DNA from: Kribbella antiqua
GTDB taxonomy: Bacteria > Actinomycetota > Actinomycetes > Propionibacteriales > Kribbellaceae
DNA length: 64,000 nucleotides
Direction: 5' to 3'
Assembly: GCF_004345665.1 (NCBI RefSeq)
Contig: NZ_SLWR01000019.1
Coordinates: forward strand, 1 to 64,000
The translations under genes were made by a program, and so were the position numbers. The notes below the pieces were generated by a model. That model did no database searches, had not been told where the DNA came from, and worked only from the letters and a program-made list of their open reading frames with translations. Numbering within the stretch: the stretch's first letter is position 1; the number at the start of each line of letters is the position of its first letter. This document shows positions 56,772-64,000 of the stretch, one piece after another.

Positions 56772-57875
56772 TCAGTCCGCGATGCGCTTAATGTCGTGGG
56801 TTGCTTCTGGGGCGGTGAAGGTCAGCAGGTTGTGGGCTTCGGATTCGATGGATTGCCAGGTTTGGGATGTGAGCTTGGTGATCGGCTCGATTTCCAGGCT
56901 GGCGGTTTGTTTGTTGGGGCGGGTTAGTTTCCAGAGGGCGGCTGCGCGGCCGTTGTGGAGGGTGCTGCCTCGGGTCAGGACCTCTTGAAGGGTTAGTTGC
57001 CGGCGGGTGGCGGTGTCGATCCAGCGGGATCGGTCGGCGTGGGAGAGGAGGAGGTTGTCGTATTCCGGGAGGAAGCGAGTAGGGACCTCGGTGTCTTCGT
57101 CGGGGAGGGTGATGCCGGGCAGGTCGTAGAGGGTGCGGCCTGAGTCGGCGTCGGTGTAGGTGCGGAGGTCGAGGCGGTCAAAGACTTCGGCGAGCCGGGT
57201 GAGGCCGGACCAGGTTTGGGCGTCGGCTACCGAGGCCGGTCCGTACGCGGCCAGGTAGCGCCGTACGAGATCGTCGACGGACGGCGCGGGATCGACGGCG
57301 GATCCGAGCCAGAGGTCGGCGGTCGACATCGCCGGGTTGCCGCCCTTGCCCCAGATGCCGCGCGGTGGGGTCTGGATGGTGGGTAGCAGGCAGCGTACGG
57401 CGTGGGCCAGCGCGGCCGGATCGCGGTCGGGCCACAGCGGGGCGAGGTGCTCACGCAGGTGTACGGCGGTCGCCGGGCCGGCGGTCATGCGTTCGATGCC
57501 GGCCTTCAGTACGGCGTCGATGTCGATGCCTTCGAGGCGATGCCGCCCGTACGTCTGGTTCTGGAAGACCTCACGCTCGAGCATCGGCTGGATCAGCGGA
57601 CGGAACGCGAGGAAATCGCGGCTCGACATCAGGTGGATCGTTGCCCGCATCATCGAACCGCGCACCGCCTTGCGATCCTCGATGAGGCCCGCGAGCTCGC
57701 CCGGTTCGAAGTTGTTGAGGCGTGTCCACAGGCCGACGTACGGCGCGAGCGGGGACTGGGCTTGCATGCCGACGAGATGTTCGATCGTCTCCAGCGCGGT
57801 CGCGTCATGGCGCTCGATCAGCCACTGCCGCTGGAGCGTGGCGCGGTTCTGGGCCTGCAGACTCAACTTCGACAT
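56772..57875 (-). CDS. HTH_42 (AlkZ/YcaQ-like) winged-helix DNA glycosylase-family protein
   Basis: A 367-aa protein of the HTH_42 superfamily. The signature VGMQAQSPLAPYVGLWTRLNNF contains the Q-x-Q element used by AlkZ-like DNA glycosylases; YcaQ-type proteins have HxQ there. Further blocks are RGSMMRATIHLMSSRDFLAFRPL and FLPEYDNLLLSHADRSRW. Some family members unhook DNA interstrand crosslinks or protect producers of alkylating antibiotics. The specificity here is unknown. ATG 57875 gives the family N-terminus; the longer frame overlaps the antitoxin gene and is a shadow. Confidence 0.85.
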   Translation of the reverse strand: MSKLSLQAQNRATLQRQWLIERHDATALETIEHLVGMQAQSPLAPYVGLWTRLNNFEPGELAGLIEDRKAVRGSMMRATIHLMSSRDFLAFRPLIQPMLEREVFQNQTYGRHRLEGIDIDAVLKAGIERMTAGPATAVHLREHLAPLWPDRDPAALAHAVRCLLPTIQTPPRGIWGKGGNPAMSTADLWLGSAVDPAPSVDDLVRRYLAAYGPASVADAQTWSGLTRLAEVFDRLDLRTYTDADSGRTLYDLPGITLPDEDTEVPTRFLPEYDNLLLSHADRSRWIDTATRRQLTLQEVLTRGSTLHNGRAAALWKLTRPNKQTASLEIEPITKLTSQTWQSIESEAHNLLTFTAPEATHDIKRIAD

Positions 57876-57941
57876 GGCTGATCCTCTCGTGCTCATGAGT
57901 TCAACGCTAGGCAGGGAAGCGGCCAACTTCGGTCCTCTATT

Positions 57942-57982
57942 CGTACGACGTGCAGCCGGCGACGGGTCGCACGTCGTACGAG
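57942..57982. promoter_or_regulatory. 13-bp perfect inverted repeat before the antitoxin gene
   Basis: TCGTACGACGTGC (57942-57954) and GCACGTCGTACGA (57970-57982) are exact inverse copies 15 bases apart, in the divergent gap between the HTH_42 gene and the toxin-antitoxin pair. The position fits an operator for the antitoxin, which in such systems represses its own operon. As RNA it would also form a stable hairpin. Confidence 0.55.
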
Positions 57983-58046
57983 CGGAAGCCGCCACTCCTG
58001 TGGATAACTTCGGACCCGGTGGGCCGGAAACCAATAGATTCAAGGC

Positions 58047-58541
58047 ATGACCGGATTGCCTTCCGTAGACGATGTCCGTGCCGACCTGCCTGCCATCCTG
58101 GAGCGGTTCCGCGCGAGGCGCACGCGTGCGTTCAGCTTCGGCGCTGGTGTGCCTGAAGCGGTGGTGCTGACGTACGACGAGTTCGAAGACCTCGGCGGCG
58201 AAGCCAAGTTCGCCGTCGGCGACGACGTCCTCGAGCCAGCCCAACTGGCGAGACGATTGGCCGCCGTGGTGGGCGCCGCCCGAACAGGTGAGGGCGACCC
58301 AGTGGTCTGGGGCGAAGCCGGCGAACCAGAGGCAGTCGTCATGTCGACCGCCCAATACCGCTCCCTCCGAGGCGACGACGAACCACCGGCTGGTGTGATC
58401 GACGACCCAACCGCCCGCACCTACGCAACAGAACCACTCCCAGACAGCCGACCCTTCGATCTGGATGAGATCGCCGCGCTGATGGGACCAGAGGCTGTCC
58501 AGGAGTTGGAGGAGATTCGCCGTGAAGGCGACAACCCGTGA
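58047..58541 (+). CDS. Phd/YefM-like antitoxin with two repeated halves
   Basis: A 164-aa protein. Phd-type features appear twice: SVDDVRADLPAILERFRARRTRAFSFG with PEAVVLTYDEFEDL (about 6-50), and AQLARRLAAVVGAARTG with PEAVVMSTAQYRSLRG (about 64-108). A C-terminal acidic tail (about 130-164, FDLDEIAALMGPEAVQELEEI) is of the kind that wraps a RelE toxin. The duplication gives the paired DNA-binding fold in one chain. It overlaps the toxin gene by four bases (GTGA). Confidence 0.75.
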   Translation: MTGLPSVDDVRADLPAILERFRARRTRAFSFGAGVPEAVVLTYDEFEDLGGEAKFAVGDDVLEPAQLARRLAAVVGAARTGEGDPVVWGEAGEPEAVVMSTAQYRSLRGDDEPPAGVIDDPTARTYATEPLPDSRPFDLDEIAALMGPEAVQELEEIRREGDNP

Positions 58542-59190
58542 GCGGCCATCGGGGCTACGAGCTGTTGCTCACGAGCCAGTTCGTCGACGATCTTCGTCGT
58601 TTGGCGGCAGATGCCCGCGCCGCGACCCCACTAAGGCGTTCCTCCGACGGCAGCTCCTGCGGCAGCTCGAGCAGCTCAGCGAGGGAACTACCGACGGGCA
58701 CCATGCGCTCGGATACGAACCAGGGAAAGGGGACCTGCGGGACTGCGTGACGGACTATGTGCAGTCGCATCCGGAACGGAAGGCGGACTATCGGCTGGTG
58801 TTCCGGGAGATCGGTCCGGCAGCGCCGGGGGAGCGGCCGCGACGGGAGTTGCTCGCGATCAAGCCTCGGCGCGGCTCGAACAACATCTACGCGCATGTGT
58901 GCGCCCGCCTGAAGCGCCATCCAGCTGACCGCCAACCGGGCTTGAACCGTTTCGGCGATCGACCAGCGGATTCCGGCGGGAACCAGGCGACCCGGCAGGC
59001 AGAGTTGGATGCGAAGAGGGCGATCGCACACGCTTGGGCCGGGCAGCAACCGTTGGCGTCCTCCCGCCCACTCGACCTGGCCGGCCTGACCGTCGCACGC
59101 ACCACCTCGTCTCGTCGCAGTGCCAGGCACCGCTTGAGCCCGACGCACCACAGCCCCACTCATCCCCGCAACCGCGCCGCCGGCCTCTAA
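58538..59190 (+). pseudogene. RelE/ParE-like toxin gene, frameshifted at a C-run
   Basis: Begins GTG 58538 overlapping the antitoxin stop, reading GYELLLTSQFVDDLRRLAADARAATP. The frame then leaves sense at a CCCC run near 58627-58630. The -1 frame continues exactly as expected: TKAFLRRQLLRQLEQLSEGT, LRDCVTDYVQSHPERKADYRLVFRE, RRELLAIKPRRGSNNIYAHVC and a helical tail to 59190. Restoring a fifth C would rejoin the frames. Either the toxin is inactivated, the base is a sequencing error, or slippage on the C-run makes full-length product. The tail after about residue 150 is longer than in ordinary RelE proteins. Confidence 0.7.
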
Positions 59191-59260
59191 AGAGGTCGGC
59201 CGCCCGCCCGCACCGTCGTACTCGGTGGGCGTTGCAGGCTGCTGCAGCCTGTGGAAACAC

Positions 59261-59418
59261 CCGTCGGCGAACACCCTCCGTATGACACCCTTACACCGAC
59301 CGCACTCACGATCGGAGCCGTACCGCATGATCCGCCGACCGCTCACCCTGACCGTTGCCACGCTCTGCGGCGCCCTAGCGCTAACCGCCTGCAACGGCTC
59401 CCCCGAAGCCGGCCGGCC
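59261..59418. repeat. Module repeat block 1 (partner 61222-61379)
   Basis: Covers the promoter region, SD and lipoprotein signal-peptide coding sequence of module 1. It matches 61222-61379 at a constant offset of 1961 bases with only three differences in 158 positions. It includes the leader TATGACACCC-TTACACC and GGAG before the ATG. The 59191-59260 gap before it holds a small hairpin, CAGGCTG-CTG-CAGCCTG (59235-59251). Confidence 0.85.
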
Positions 59419-59932
59419 CGACCCGACGCCAACCTCTGCATCGCCAACCCCCACCCCAACCGCTCCATCCACTCCTGCCTGGACCCCAGAGGAACAGGCT
59501 TCCGTTACCGCTGCGACAGCGCAGTACAAGATCGCTCGTGCCGCCATCGACGCGGCGCTGCACAGCCCGTCCACGGCAACTCGCGCCAAGCTTGCGCAGG
59601 CTGGAAACGGCGGTGCCTGGATCATTGACGTCCTGGGTGATGTGAAGTTCAACCAGGACCATGGGTGGTACCAGGAGGGCAGGGTGGTCATAGAGTCCGT
59701 GTCCGTTGCCTCGGTGAAGCTGCAGGCGCCACAACCCGAGGTTCGTCTGAACGTGTGTCTCGATACGTCCAAGACCTCCATCCGCTACCAGGCGAATCGG
59801 AAGCCCGTGCCCGTGGGCCCGGACAACGGAGATCGACACAAGGCTCAAGCCGCTCTGGTCTACGCGCCGCCGGCTGGTCAGACCAAGAAGATGTGGTTCC
59901 TCGTCGCGGAGGAAGGTTCAGGCACATGTTGA
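59327..59932 (+). CDS. Lipoprotein of duplicated module, copy 1
   Basis: A 201-aa lipoprotein (lipobox LTAC, Cys22) of unknown function. A Pro/Thr/Ser linker (about 30-52) follows, then a helix AWTPEEQASVTAATAQYKIARAAIDAALH and a beta-rich domain (VVIESVSVASVKL, RLNVCLDTSKTSIRYQA, MWFLVAEEGSGTC) that looks like an NTF2- or SnoaL-type fold. Its last residue is Cys. Its signal-peptide half is almost identical to that of the second copy at 61288, while the mature domain is only moderately similar. Its 3' end overlaps the next gene. Confidence 0.78.
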   Translation: MIRRPLTLTVATLCGALALTACNGSPEAGRPDPTPTSASPTPTPTAPSTPAWTPEEQASVTAATAQYKIARAAIDAALHSPSTATRAKLAQAGNGGAWIIDVLGDVKFNQDHGWYQEGRVVIESVSVASVKLQAPQPEVRLNVCLDTSKTSIRYQANRKPVPVGPDNGDRHKAQAALVYAPPAGQTKKMWFLVAEEGSGTC

Positions 59933-60921
59933 TGGCTGGCGCACGTGCCCTGGCGACGATTCTGATCACAATGGCTGCAGCGTTTGCGCAGGTTGGATCG
60001 GCGGCAGCGGATGACAAGGTGCCGCCGAAGCCCGAGGGAGACTACGTCCTGGTCTGCTACAGCAACCACAAATGTCTATGGGTTCTCCGCTCAGTCGTCG
60101 AGAACGGCCAGCCATCAACGACGTCTCCCGGCAAGAAGCCCGTCAAGAAGGTCACGCCGGCATGTCAGTTCGGTGGTGCTGCGCAGGCGTGTACCTCGGC
60201 ATTGGGTAACTGGTCGAACAGCCAGCAGTGCTATCTGCAGAGCCTGAGTCCACAACCTCCTTACAGCGACCCCCGGTGGCAGGGTCACACGGATGGGGCT
60301 GTCTGGGCTTGTGTGCGGGAGCAGGGGTATGACGAGGGGGAGCATTTGGTGACGAGGTGGGTGTGGTTGCCTGGGGCGCCTGACACCGTCGTCGTCGATC
60401 CAGTGACGTTGGCTTATCAGGCGATTGCGGCGATGGAGTTGGCGCCGCCGATGGTTCGGACAGCGCCGGGGGTTGGGCAGGTTGGGCTCGTCAATATGCC
60501 TGTGTGGTTGTGGGTTGAGAAGACGGAGAACACTTGGGGGCCGATTACTCGGAGTGCGAGTGTGCCGGGGTTGGGTGTGACGGCTACTGGGCGGGTGGTG
60601 GCTGTTGATTGGGCTATGGGGGATGGGAGGACGGTGCGGTGTGCGGGGGCTGGGACGCCGTACGAGAAGTCCATGGGGGTGAAGGATTCGCCTGATTGTG
60701 GGCATCGGTACAAGGAGACGTCTCGCGAGTTGCCGAAGTGCGCGTACCCGGTGACGGCTACTGCTCAGTGGGACATCACGTGGCAGAGCACCCTCGGCGA
60801 AACTGGGCAGATCTCGATGACGCAGCAGGCCACGATCCAGCTGAGGATCGCCGAGGCGATTCCGGTACTGGTCGATCCCAACGCCCCCGAGGCTGCCGCT
60901 CCAGCCAAAGCCAGCTGCTGA
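59926..60921 (+). CDS. Large Cys-rich secreted protein of duplicated module, copy 1
   Basis: A 331-aa protein with a signal peptide (ALATILITMAAAFAQVGSAAA), a variable N-terminal part with CYSNHKC, then conserved blocks: ACQFGGAAQACTSALGNWSN, DPRWQGHTDGAVWACVREQGYD, VWLPGAPDTVVVDPVTLAYQAI and a beta-sandwich-like C-terminal half (MPVWLWVEKTENTWGPITRS, DWAMGDGRTVRCAGAGTPYE). Around a dozen Cys suggest disulfides. It ends in Cys. The family is unnamed to me; similar secreted proteins occur in actinobacteria. It is translationally coupled to the lipoprotein. Confidence 0.75.
   Translation: MLMAGARALATILITMAAAFAQVGSAAADDKVPPKPEGDYVLVCYSNHKCLWVLRSVVENGQPSTTSPGKKPVKKVTPACQFGGAAQACTSALGNWSNSQQCYLQSLSPQPPYSDPRWQGHTDGAVWACVREQGYDEGEHLVTRWVWLPGAPDTVVVDPVTLAYQAIAAMELAPPMVRTAPGVGQVGLVNMPVWLWVEKTENTWGPITRSASVPGLGVTATGRVVAVDWAMGDGRTVRCAGAGTPYEKSMGVKDSPDCGHRYKETSRELPKCAYPVTATAQWDITWQSTLGETGQISMTQQATIQLRIAEAIPVLVDPNAPEAAAPAKASC
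60466..60773. repeat. Module repeat block 2 (partner 62427-62734)
   Basis: A 308-base stretch inside the secreted-protein gene differs from 62427-62734 at only three positions, while the sequences just upstream are clearly diverged. Its codons are rich in G- and T-ending triplets (GTG TGG TTG TGG GTT) unlike the C-ending codons nearby. This points to recent gene conversion. Confidence 0.85.
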
Positions 60922-61221
60922 CATTCCTGTTCGCAGCCGAGCAATCCGCGGCTGCGCGAGAGCGGGCAGCTGCGTTCGCGTGGCCATTAGTGGCCGGATG
61001 AACTCCACCCGAGACACTCCGCGATGGTGCAGCGCGGTGCGACTGTCTGTGGCGTGCTTCGGCGCGTTGCAACCGGCCGTAACCAGGAGCGGATCTTCCT
61101 GGGCCATCGACGCGATGTTGAGTACGTGGCTGTTGTCGGGCCGGGCAAGTGCCAGGGGCGCTCCGTCGATGACCGCCGTCAGTTCCAGGCGCTGCAGGTT
61201 CCTGCAGGCTGTGGAAAACGG
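60922..61221. other. Spacer between the duplicated modules
   Basis: About 300 bases with no well-supported gene. A frame from 61024 reads RRVATGRNQERIFLGHRRDV and VGPGKCQGRSVDDRRQFQALQVP, which has protein-like composition but lacks an SD and runs into the next module's leader. It may be a remnant of a lost gene. The block before the second module contains GCAGGTTCCTGCAGGC at 61193-61208. Confidence 0.45.
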
Positions 61222-61379
61222 CCGTCGGTGAACACCCTCCGTATGACACCCTTACACCGACCGCACTCACGATCGGAGCCGTACCGCATGATCCGCCGAC
61301 CGCTCACCCTGACCGTTGCCACGCTCTGCGCCGCCCTAGCGCTAACCGCCTGCAACGGCTCCCCAGAAGCCGGCCGGCC
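61222..61379. repeat. Module repeat block 1, second copy
   Basis: Second copy of 59261-59418, covering leader and signal-peptide coding sequence of module 2, with three differences. Conservation of the leader implies the two modules share regulation. Confidence 0.85.
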
Positions 61380-61902
61380 AAATTCCACCGTTACCGCCTC
61401 CAGTCGAACTCCGACTCCCACGCTCAGCACCCCCGCCGCTACTCCCACCTGGACACCCGAGGAACAGGCAGCGATCACGGCCGCCAAGGCGCAATACGCG
61501 GCGGCGCGTACCGCCGCTGGCGTCGCGCTCCACGATCCGCGTACCGCAAGTCGCGACCAGTTGGAAGCGGCCGGGAATGGCGGCGCCTGGCTGACATCAA
61601 TCGTCGAGCGCATCGTCTTCCTGCGTGACCGGGGGCTTTATCAGAGCGGAAACGCCAAGATCGTCTCCGCGTCCACAACCTCTGTGGACCTCGCGGCGGA
61701 GCAGCCCTTGGTGGTTCTCAAGAGTTGCATCGACGGCGCCGGAGTGATGATGCGCTATCGCGCGACTGGTAAACCGGTGCCAGTCGTCACCACCAAAGAC
61801 GGTGCTCGGCACACGATGAGCGTTCGCCTCGTCTATGCGACTGCGAAGACCGGATCCAAGAGGTGGTTCCTGGTCGAGGAGAAGGCGACCGGAACATGCT
61901 GA
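61288..61902 (+). CDS. Lipoprotein of duplicated module, copy 2
   Basis: A 204-aa paralogue of the lipoprotein at 59327 with an almost identical signal peptide and LTAC lipobox (Cys22). The mature part aligns throughout (TWTPEEQAAITAAKAQYAAARTAAGVALH, GAGVMMRYRATGKPVPV, RWFLVEEKATGTC) but with many substitutions, so duplication is old and the 5' part was homogenised later. It also ends in Cys and overlaps the following gene by seven bases. Confidence 0.78.
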   Translation: MIRRPLTLTVATLCAALALTACNGSPEAGRPNSTVTASSRTPTPTLSTPAATPTWTPEEQAAITAAKAQYAAARTAAGVALHDPRTASRDQLEAAGNGGAWLTSIVERIVFLRDRGLYQSGNAKIVSASTTSVDLAAEQPLVVLKSCIDGAGVMMRYRATGKPVPVVTTKDGARHTMSVRLVYATAKTGSKRWFLVEEKATGTC

Positions 61903-62882
61903 GGCCGGTCCGGCGCCACCTTCTGACCTTGATCCTCGCCTTCTCTGCCGCTGGCCTTTTCCCTGCCCTGTCGTTGGCGCTGCCGACACCACCACCTGGC
62001 TACGAATGGGTCTGGGACCCGATCTCGAGCACCTACACCTTGGCGCTCAGTGCTGGTATCCCGGTCGAGGAAGATCCTGCGTCAGAAGGCCAGGATCCGA
62101 AATCCAAGAAGAAGCGCACATGCCAGTTCAAAGGTGCGGCACAGGCCTGTACGGACGCAGCTCTGGGTAACTGGTCCAACAGCCATCAGTGTTACATGAG
62201 GCGCGAGGAGCCCCAGCCGCCTTTCAGCGATCCACGGTGGGAAGGCCACACCGATGGGAGTATCTGGGCATGTGTCCGTCAGCAGGGATACGACGAGGGC
62301 GAGCATCTGGTGACCCAATGGGTCTGGTTGCCTGGGGAACCGGACACCGTGGTGATCGACCCCGTGACCCTGGCCTACCGAGCTTTAGCGCAGATGCAGT
62401 TGGCACCGCCGGTGGTGAAGAGCGCTCCGGGGGTTGGGCAGGTTGGGCTTGTCAATATGCCTGTGTGGTTGTGGGTTGAGAAGACGGAGAACACTTGGGG
62501 GCCGATTACTCGGAGTGCGAGTGTGCCGGGGTTGGGTGTGACGGCTACTGGGCGGGTGGTGGCTGTTGATTGGGCTATGGGGGATGGGAGGACGGTGCGG
62601 TGTGCGGGGGCCGGTACGCCGTACGAGAAGTCCATGGGGGTGAAGGATTCGCCTGATTGTGGGCATCGGTACAAGGAGACGTCTCGCGAGTTGCCGAAGT
62701 GCGCGTACCCGGTGACGGCTACTGCTCAGTGGGAGATCACGTGGCAGAGCACCCTTGGTGAAACCGGGCAGATCTCGATGACTCAGGAGGGTGCCACGCA
62801 GTTGCGGATTAGGGAGGCTGTGCCTGTGCTTGTGGATCCCGATGGGGGTGAGGTGGCCGCGCCGGCTAAAGGTGGATGTTGA
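61896..62882 (+). CDS. Large Cys-rich secreted protein of duplicated module, copy 2
   Basis: A 328-aa paralogue of 59926-60921. The signal peptide differs (HLLTLILAFSAAGLFPALSLA) and the first 75 mature residues are unrelated (PPPGYEWVWDPISSTYTLAL, then a Lys-rich KSKKKR stretch). From CQFKGAAQACTDAALGNWSN onward it matches closely. Residues about 178-280 are encoded by the near-identical block. It ends in Cys. The 3' end overlaps the converging hydrolase gene by 17 bases. The swapped N-termini may give the two copies different partners. Confidence 0.75.
   Translation: MLRPVRRHLLTLILAFSAAGLFPALSLALPTPPPGYEWVWDPISSTYTLALSAGIPVEEDPASEGQDPKSKKKRTCQFKGAAQACTDAALGNWSNSHQCYMRREEPQPPFSDPRWEGHTDGSIWACVRQQGYDEGEHLVTQWVWLPGEPDTVVIDPVTLAYRALAQMQLAPPVVKSAPGVGQVGLVNMPVWLWVEKTENTWGPITRSASVPGLGVTATGRVVAVDWAMGDGRTVRCAGAGTPYEKSMGVKDSPDCGHRYKETSRELPKCAYPVTATAQWEITWQSTLGETGQISMTQEGATQLRIREAVPVLVDPDGGEVAAPAKGGC
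62427..62734. repeat. Module repeat block 2, second copy
   Basis: Partner of 60466-60773 with three differences, coding the shared central domain of the second secreted protein. Confidence 0.85.
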
Positions 62883-63429
62883 GGGATTGGCCGGCTAGGA
62901 AGGCGGTTAGGAGGGATTGGCCTAGGGGCCAGGTGTTTAGGTTGCTGGCGGAGTTGATGTGGCCCTGGGGGCCGGTGGTGATTAGGGGGATGGACCAGGC
63001 GGTTGCGAGTCGCGCTGCTGCGTTCACTGTGCAGTAGGGGTCGTTGTCGCTGGCAATCAATACGGCGGGGAGGTTGATGGGGGCCGTGGGCAATGATGTA
63101 AAGGTGGGGAGGCGGTCGGCTGGGAAGGTGGGGGCAGTTGGGTCCGGTGGGGCGACCAGGAAGGCGCCGCGGACCGAGGTGGGGCGAGGGGCGGTTGTGG
63201 TGAGCCAGTGGGCCAGGGCGTGGCAGCCGAGGCTGTGGGTGATGAAAGTGACGGGGGAGGTGGCCTTGGCTACGGCTGTGGTGATGGCTTGACACCAGTC
63301 GTCGAGGTCGGGGGCAGTCCAGGAGGTTGGTTCGAAGCGGATCGCGTCGGGGAGCCAGGCGGTTTGCCAGATGGATTGCCAGTGGTGTTCGTCCGAGCCG
63401 TCGAGGCCGGGCACGATCACGAAGGTCAT
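62866..63429 (-). CDS. RBBP9/YdeN-like serine hydrolase
   Basis: A 187-aa alpha/beta hydrolase. FVIVPGLDGSDEHHWQSIWQ is the family start; the nucleophile is in FITHSLGCHALAHW, the Asp in IASDNDPYC and the His in TTGPQGHINSAS. The small size and lack of a lid fit the RBBP9 family, whose natural substrates are mostly unknown. ATG 63429 has AGGAGAG upstream; the longer frame start does not. It is divergent from the Lrp-type regulator. Confidence 0.9.
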   Translation of the reverse strand: MTFVIVPGLDGSDEHHWQSIWQTAWLPDAIRFEPTSWTAPDLDDWCQAITTAVAKATSPVTFITHSLGCHALAHWLTTTAPRPTSVRGAFLVAPPDPTAPTFPADRLPTFTSLPTAPINLPAVLIASDNDPYCTVNAAARLATAWSIPLITTGPQGHINSASNLNTWPLGQSLLTAFLAGQSLNIHL

Positions 63430-63525
63430 TTGGTCTCTCCTGGGGATCATTTGTCAGTACGGGCGCAGATCGCTGCGCTCCCTGCCATGATGGAGCAGAC
63501 CATCGTGGCTAGATGCTGACAGCTG

Positions 63526-63993
63526 ATGAATCGAAGGCAGATGACCGAGGCAACGACTAGTTCATTGGATCCGATCGACCGGGAGATCCTTGCGATCCTG
63601 CAGGTCGATGGGCGGCTGAGTGGGGCGGACATCGGGCGAAAGGTCAATCTGTCGCAGCCTGCGGTGTCGGCGCGCATCCAGCGGCTGGAGCGGTCTGGGG
63701 TGATCACCGGGTACCGGGCCGTGGTCGATCCGGCGCGTATCGGGCTCAACATTCATGCGGTGGTGCGGGTGAGGACGACTCACGCGCGGATCCCGGAAGC
63801 GCTCGAGCTCTTCGCGACGCTGCCTGAGGTGACATCGACCTATCGATTGACCGGCGAGGACTGCTTCGTGCTCGATGTGCACACGGTCGATGCGGGTCGG
63901 CTCGAGCAGGTTGTCGACACCGTGGGCCGGCTTGGCCCGATCACCACGTCTCTGGTTCTGCGCGAGTACCCGGCCAAACCGCTGCAGCCCTGA
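63526..63993 (+). CDS. Lrp/AsnC-family transcriptional regulator
   Basis: A 155-aa regulator. The N-terminal HTH is LDPIDREILAILQVDGRLSGADIGRKVNLSQPAVSARIQRLERSGVITGY. A C-terminal RAM ligand-binding domain (about 75-150; VVRVRTTHARIPEALELFATLPEV, TYRLTGEDCFVLDVHT) would sense an amino acid. Start ATG 63526 or 63541; neither has a strong SD. It is divergent from the RBBP9-like hydrolase gene across about 96 bases and may control it. Confidence 0.92.
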   Translation: MNRRQMTEATTSSLDPIDREILAILQVDGRLSGADIGRKVNLSQPAVSARIQRLERSGVITGYRAVVDPARIGLNIHAVVRVRTTHARIPEALELFATLPEVTSTYRLTGEDCFVLDVHTVDAGRLEQVVDTVGRLGPITTSLVLREYPAKPLQP

Positions 63994-64000
63994 CCAGAGC

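Noticed and set aside
45713-59190. Relaxase, FtsK-like coupling protein or integrase accompanying the secretion locus
   Set aside because: No frame in this stretch carries relaxase HUH, FtsK or recombinase motifs.
58555-59781. A 408-aa minus-strand open frame across the toxin and lipoprotein genes
   Set aside because: Antisense shadow; the plus-strand frames have recognisable toxin and lipoprotein signals.

Overview
The window is chromosomal DNA from a high-GC actinobacterium. Support for this comes from GC-ending codons almost throughout, purine-rich Shine-Dalgarno (SD) sites, ATGA/GTGA start-stop overlaps, tRNAs without an encoded CCA end, an ECF41 sigma factor and an aconitase X pair. Kribbella or a related Propionibacteriales genus is my best guess. 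That is inference from gene style and content, not a sequence match.

Left edge (1-5215): the inner end of an integrated element. A tyrosine integrase fused to a C-terminal GntR-type winged helix (3384-5036) lies beside the 3' end of a CAT-anticodon tRNA (5141-5214), with repeats resembling integrase arm sites between them. The rest (1-3383) is decayed: a lipoprotein gene, a frameshifted secreted-protein gene, a truncated IS1634-type transposase and duplicated IS-end-like repeats. The other element boundary was not found and probably lies outside the window.

Housekeeping-like region (5300-35990): tRNA-Asn, a group 2 sigma factor, an ArsR/SRPBCC pair, exonuclease III, lipoproteins, aldo/keto reductase, a SigJ-like ECF41 factor divergent from a DoxX protein, an S41 peptidase, an aconitase X pair in an operon with a broken zinc metallopeptidase, two MFS transporters, a SulP-carbonic anhydrase fusion, an HxlR regulator with an oxidoreductase-SnoaL fusion, a GH27 alpha-galactosidase, a lysyl-oxidase-like protein and a pyruvate-oxidase-like ThDP enzyme.

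Lipid-quinone cluster (35979-39429): a UbiA prenyltransferase is divergent from a tightly overlapped type III PKS, ICMT-type methyltransferase and geranylgeranyl-reductase-like flavoprotein. This resembles known alkylresorcinol/alkylquinone gene sets. Three tandem hairpins with different, compensated stems and one invariant 9-base loop follow it (39482-39572). A PucR-type regulator is divergent from a D-amino-acid-dehydrogenase-like flavoprotein next door.

Secretion locus (about 45944-56652): a compact operon for a Tcp/Tn916-like type IV secretion apparatus. It encodes a VirB8/TcpC-like protein, two small membrane proteins, a VirB4-like ATPase with a hexapeptide-repeat tail, a VirB6-like channel protein, a bitopic VirB8-like protein, a two-domain cell-wall hydrolase and a degenerate M48-like membrane protein. 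No relaxase, coupling protein or integrase lies with it, so its role may not be DNA conjugation.

Right end (56772-63993): an AlkZ-like HTH_42 protein, a toxin-antitoxin pair with a frameshifted toxin, a tandemly duplicated two-gene module (lipoprotein plus large Cys-rich secreted protein) with signs of gene conversion, an RBBP9-like hydrolase and an Lrp/AsnC regulator.
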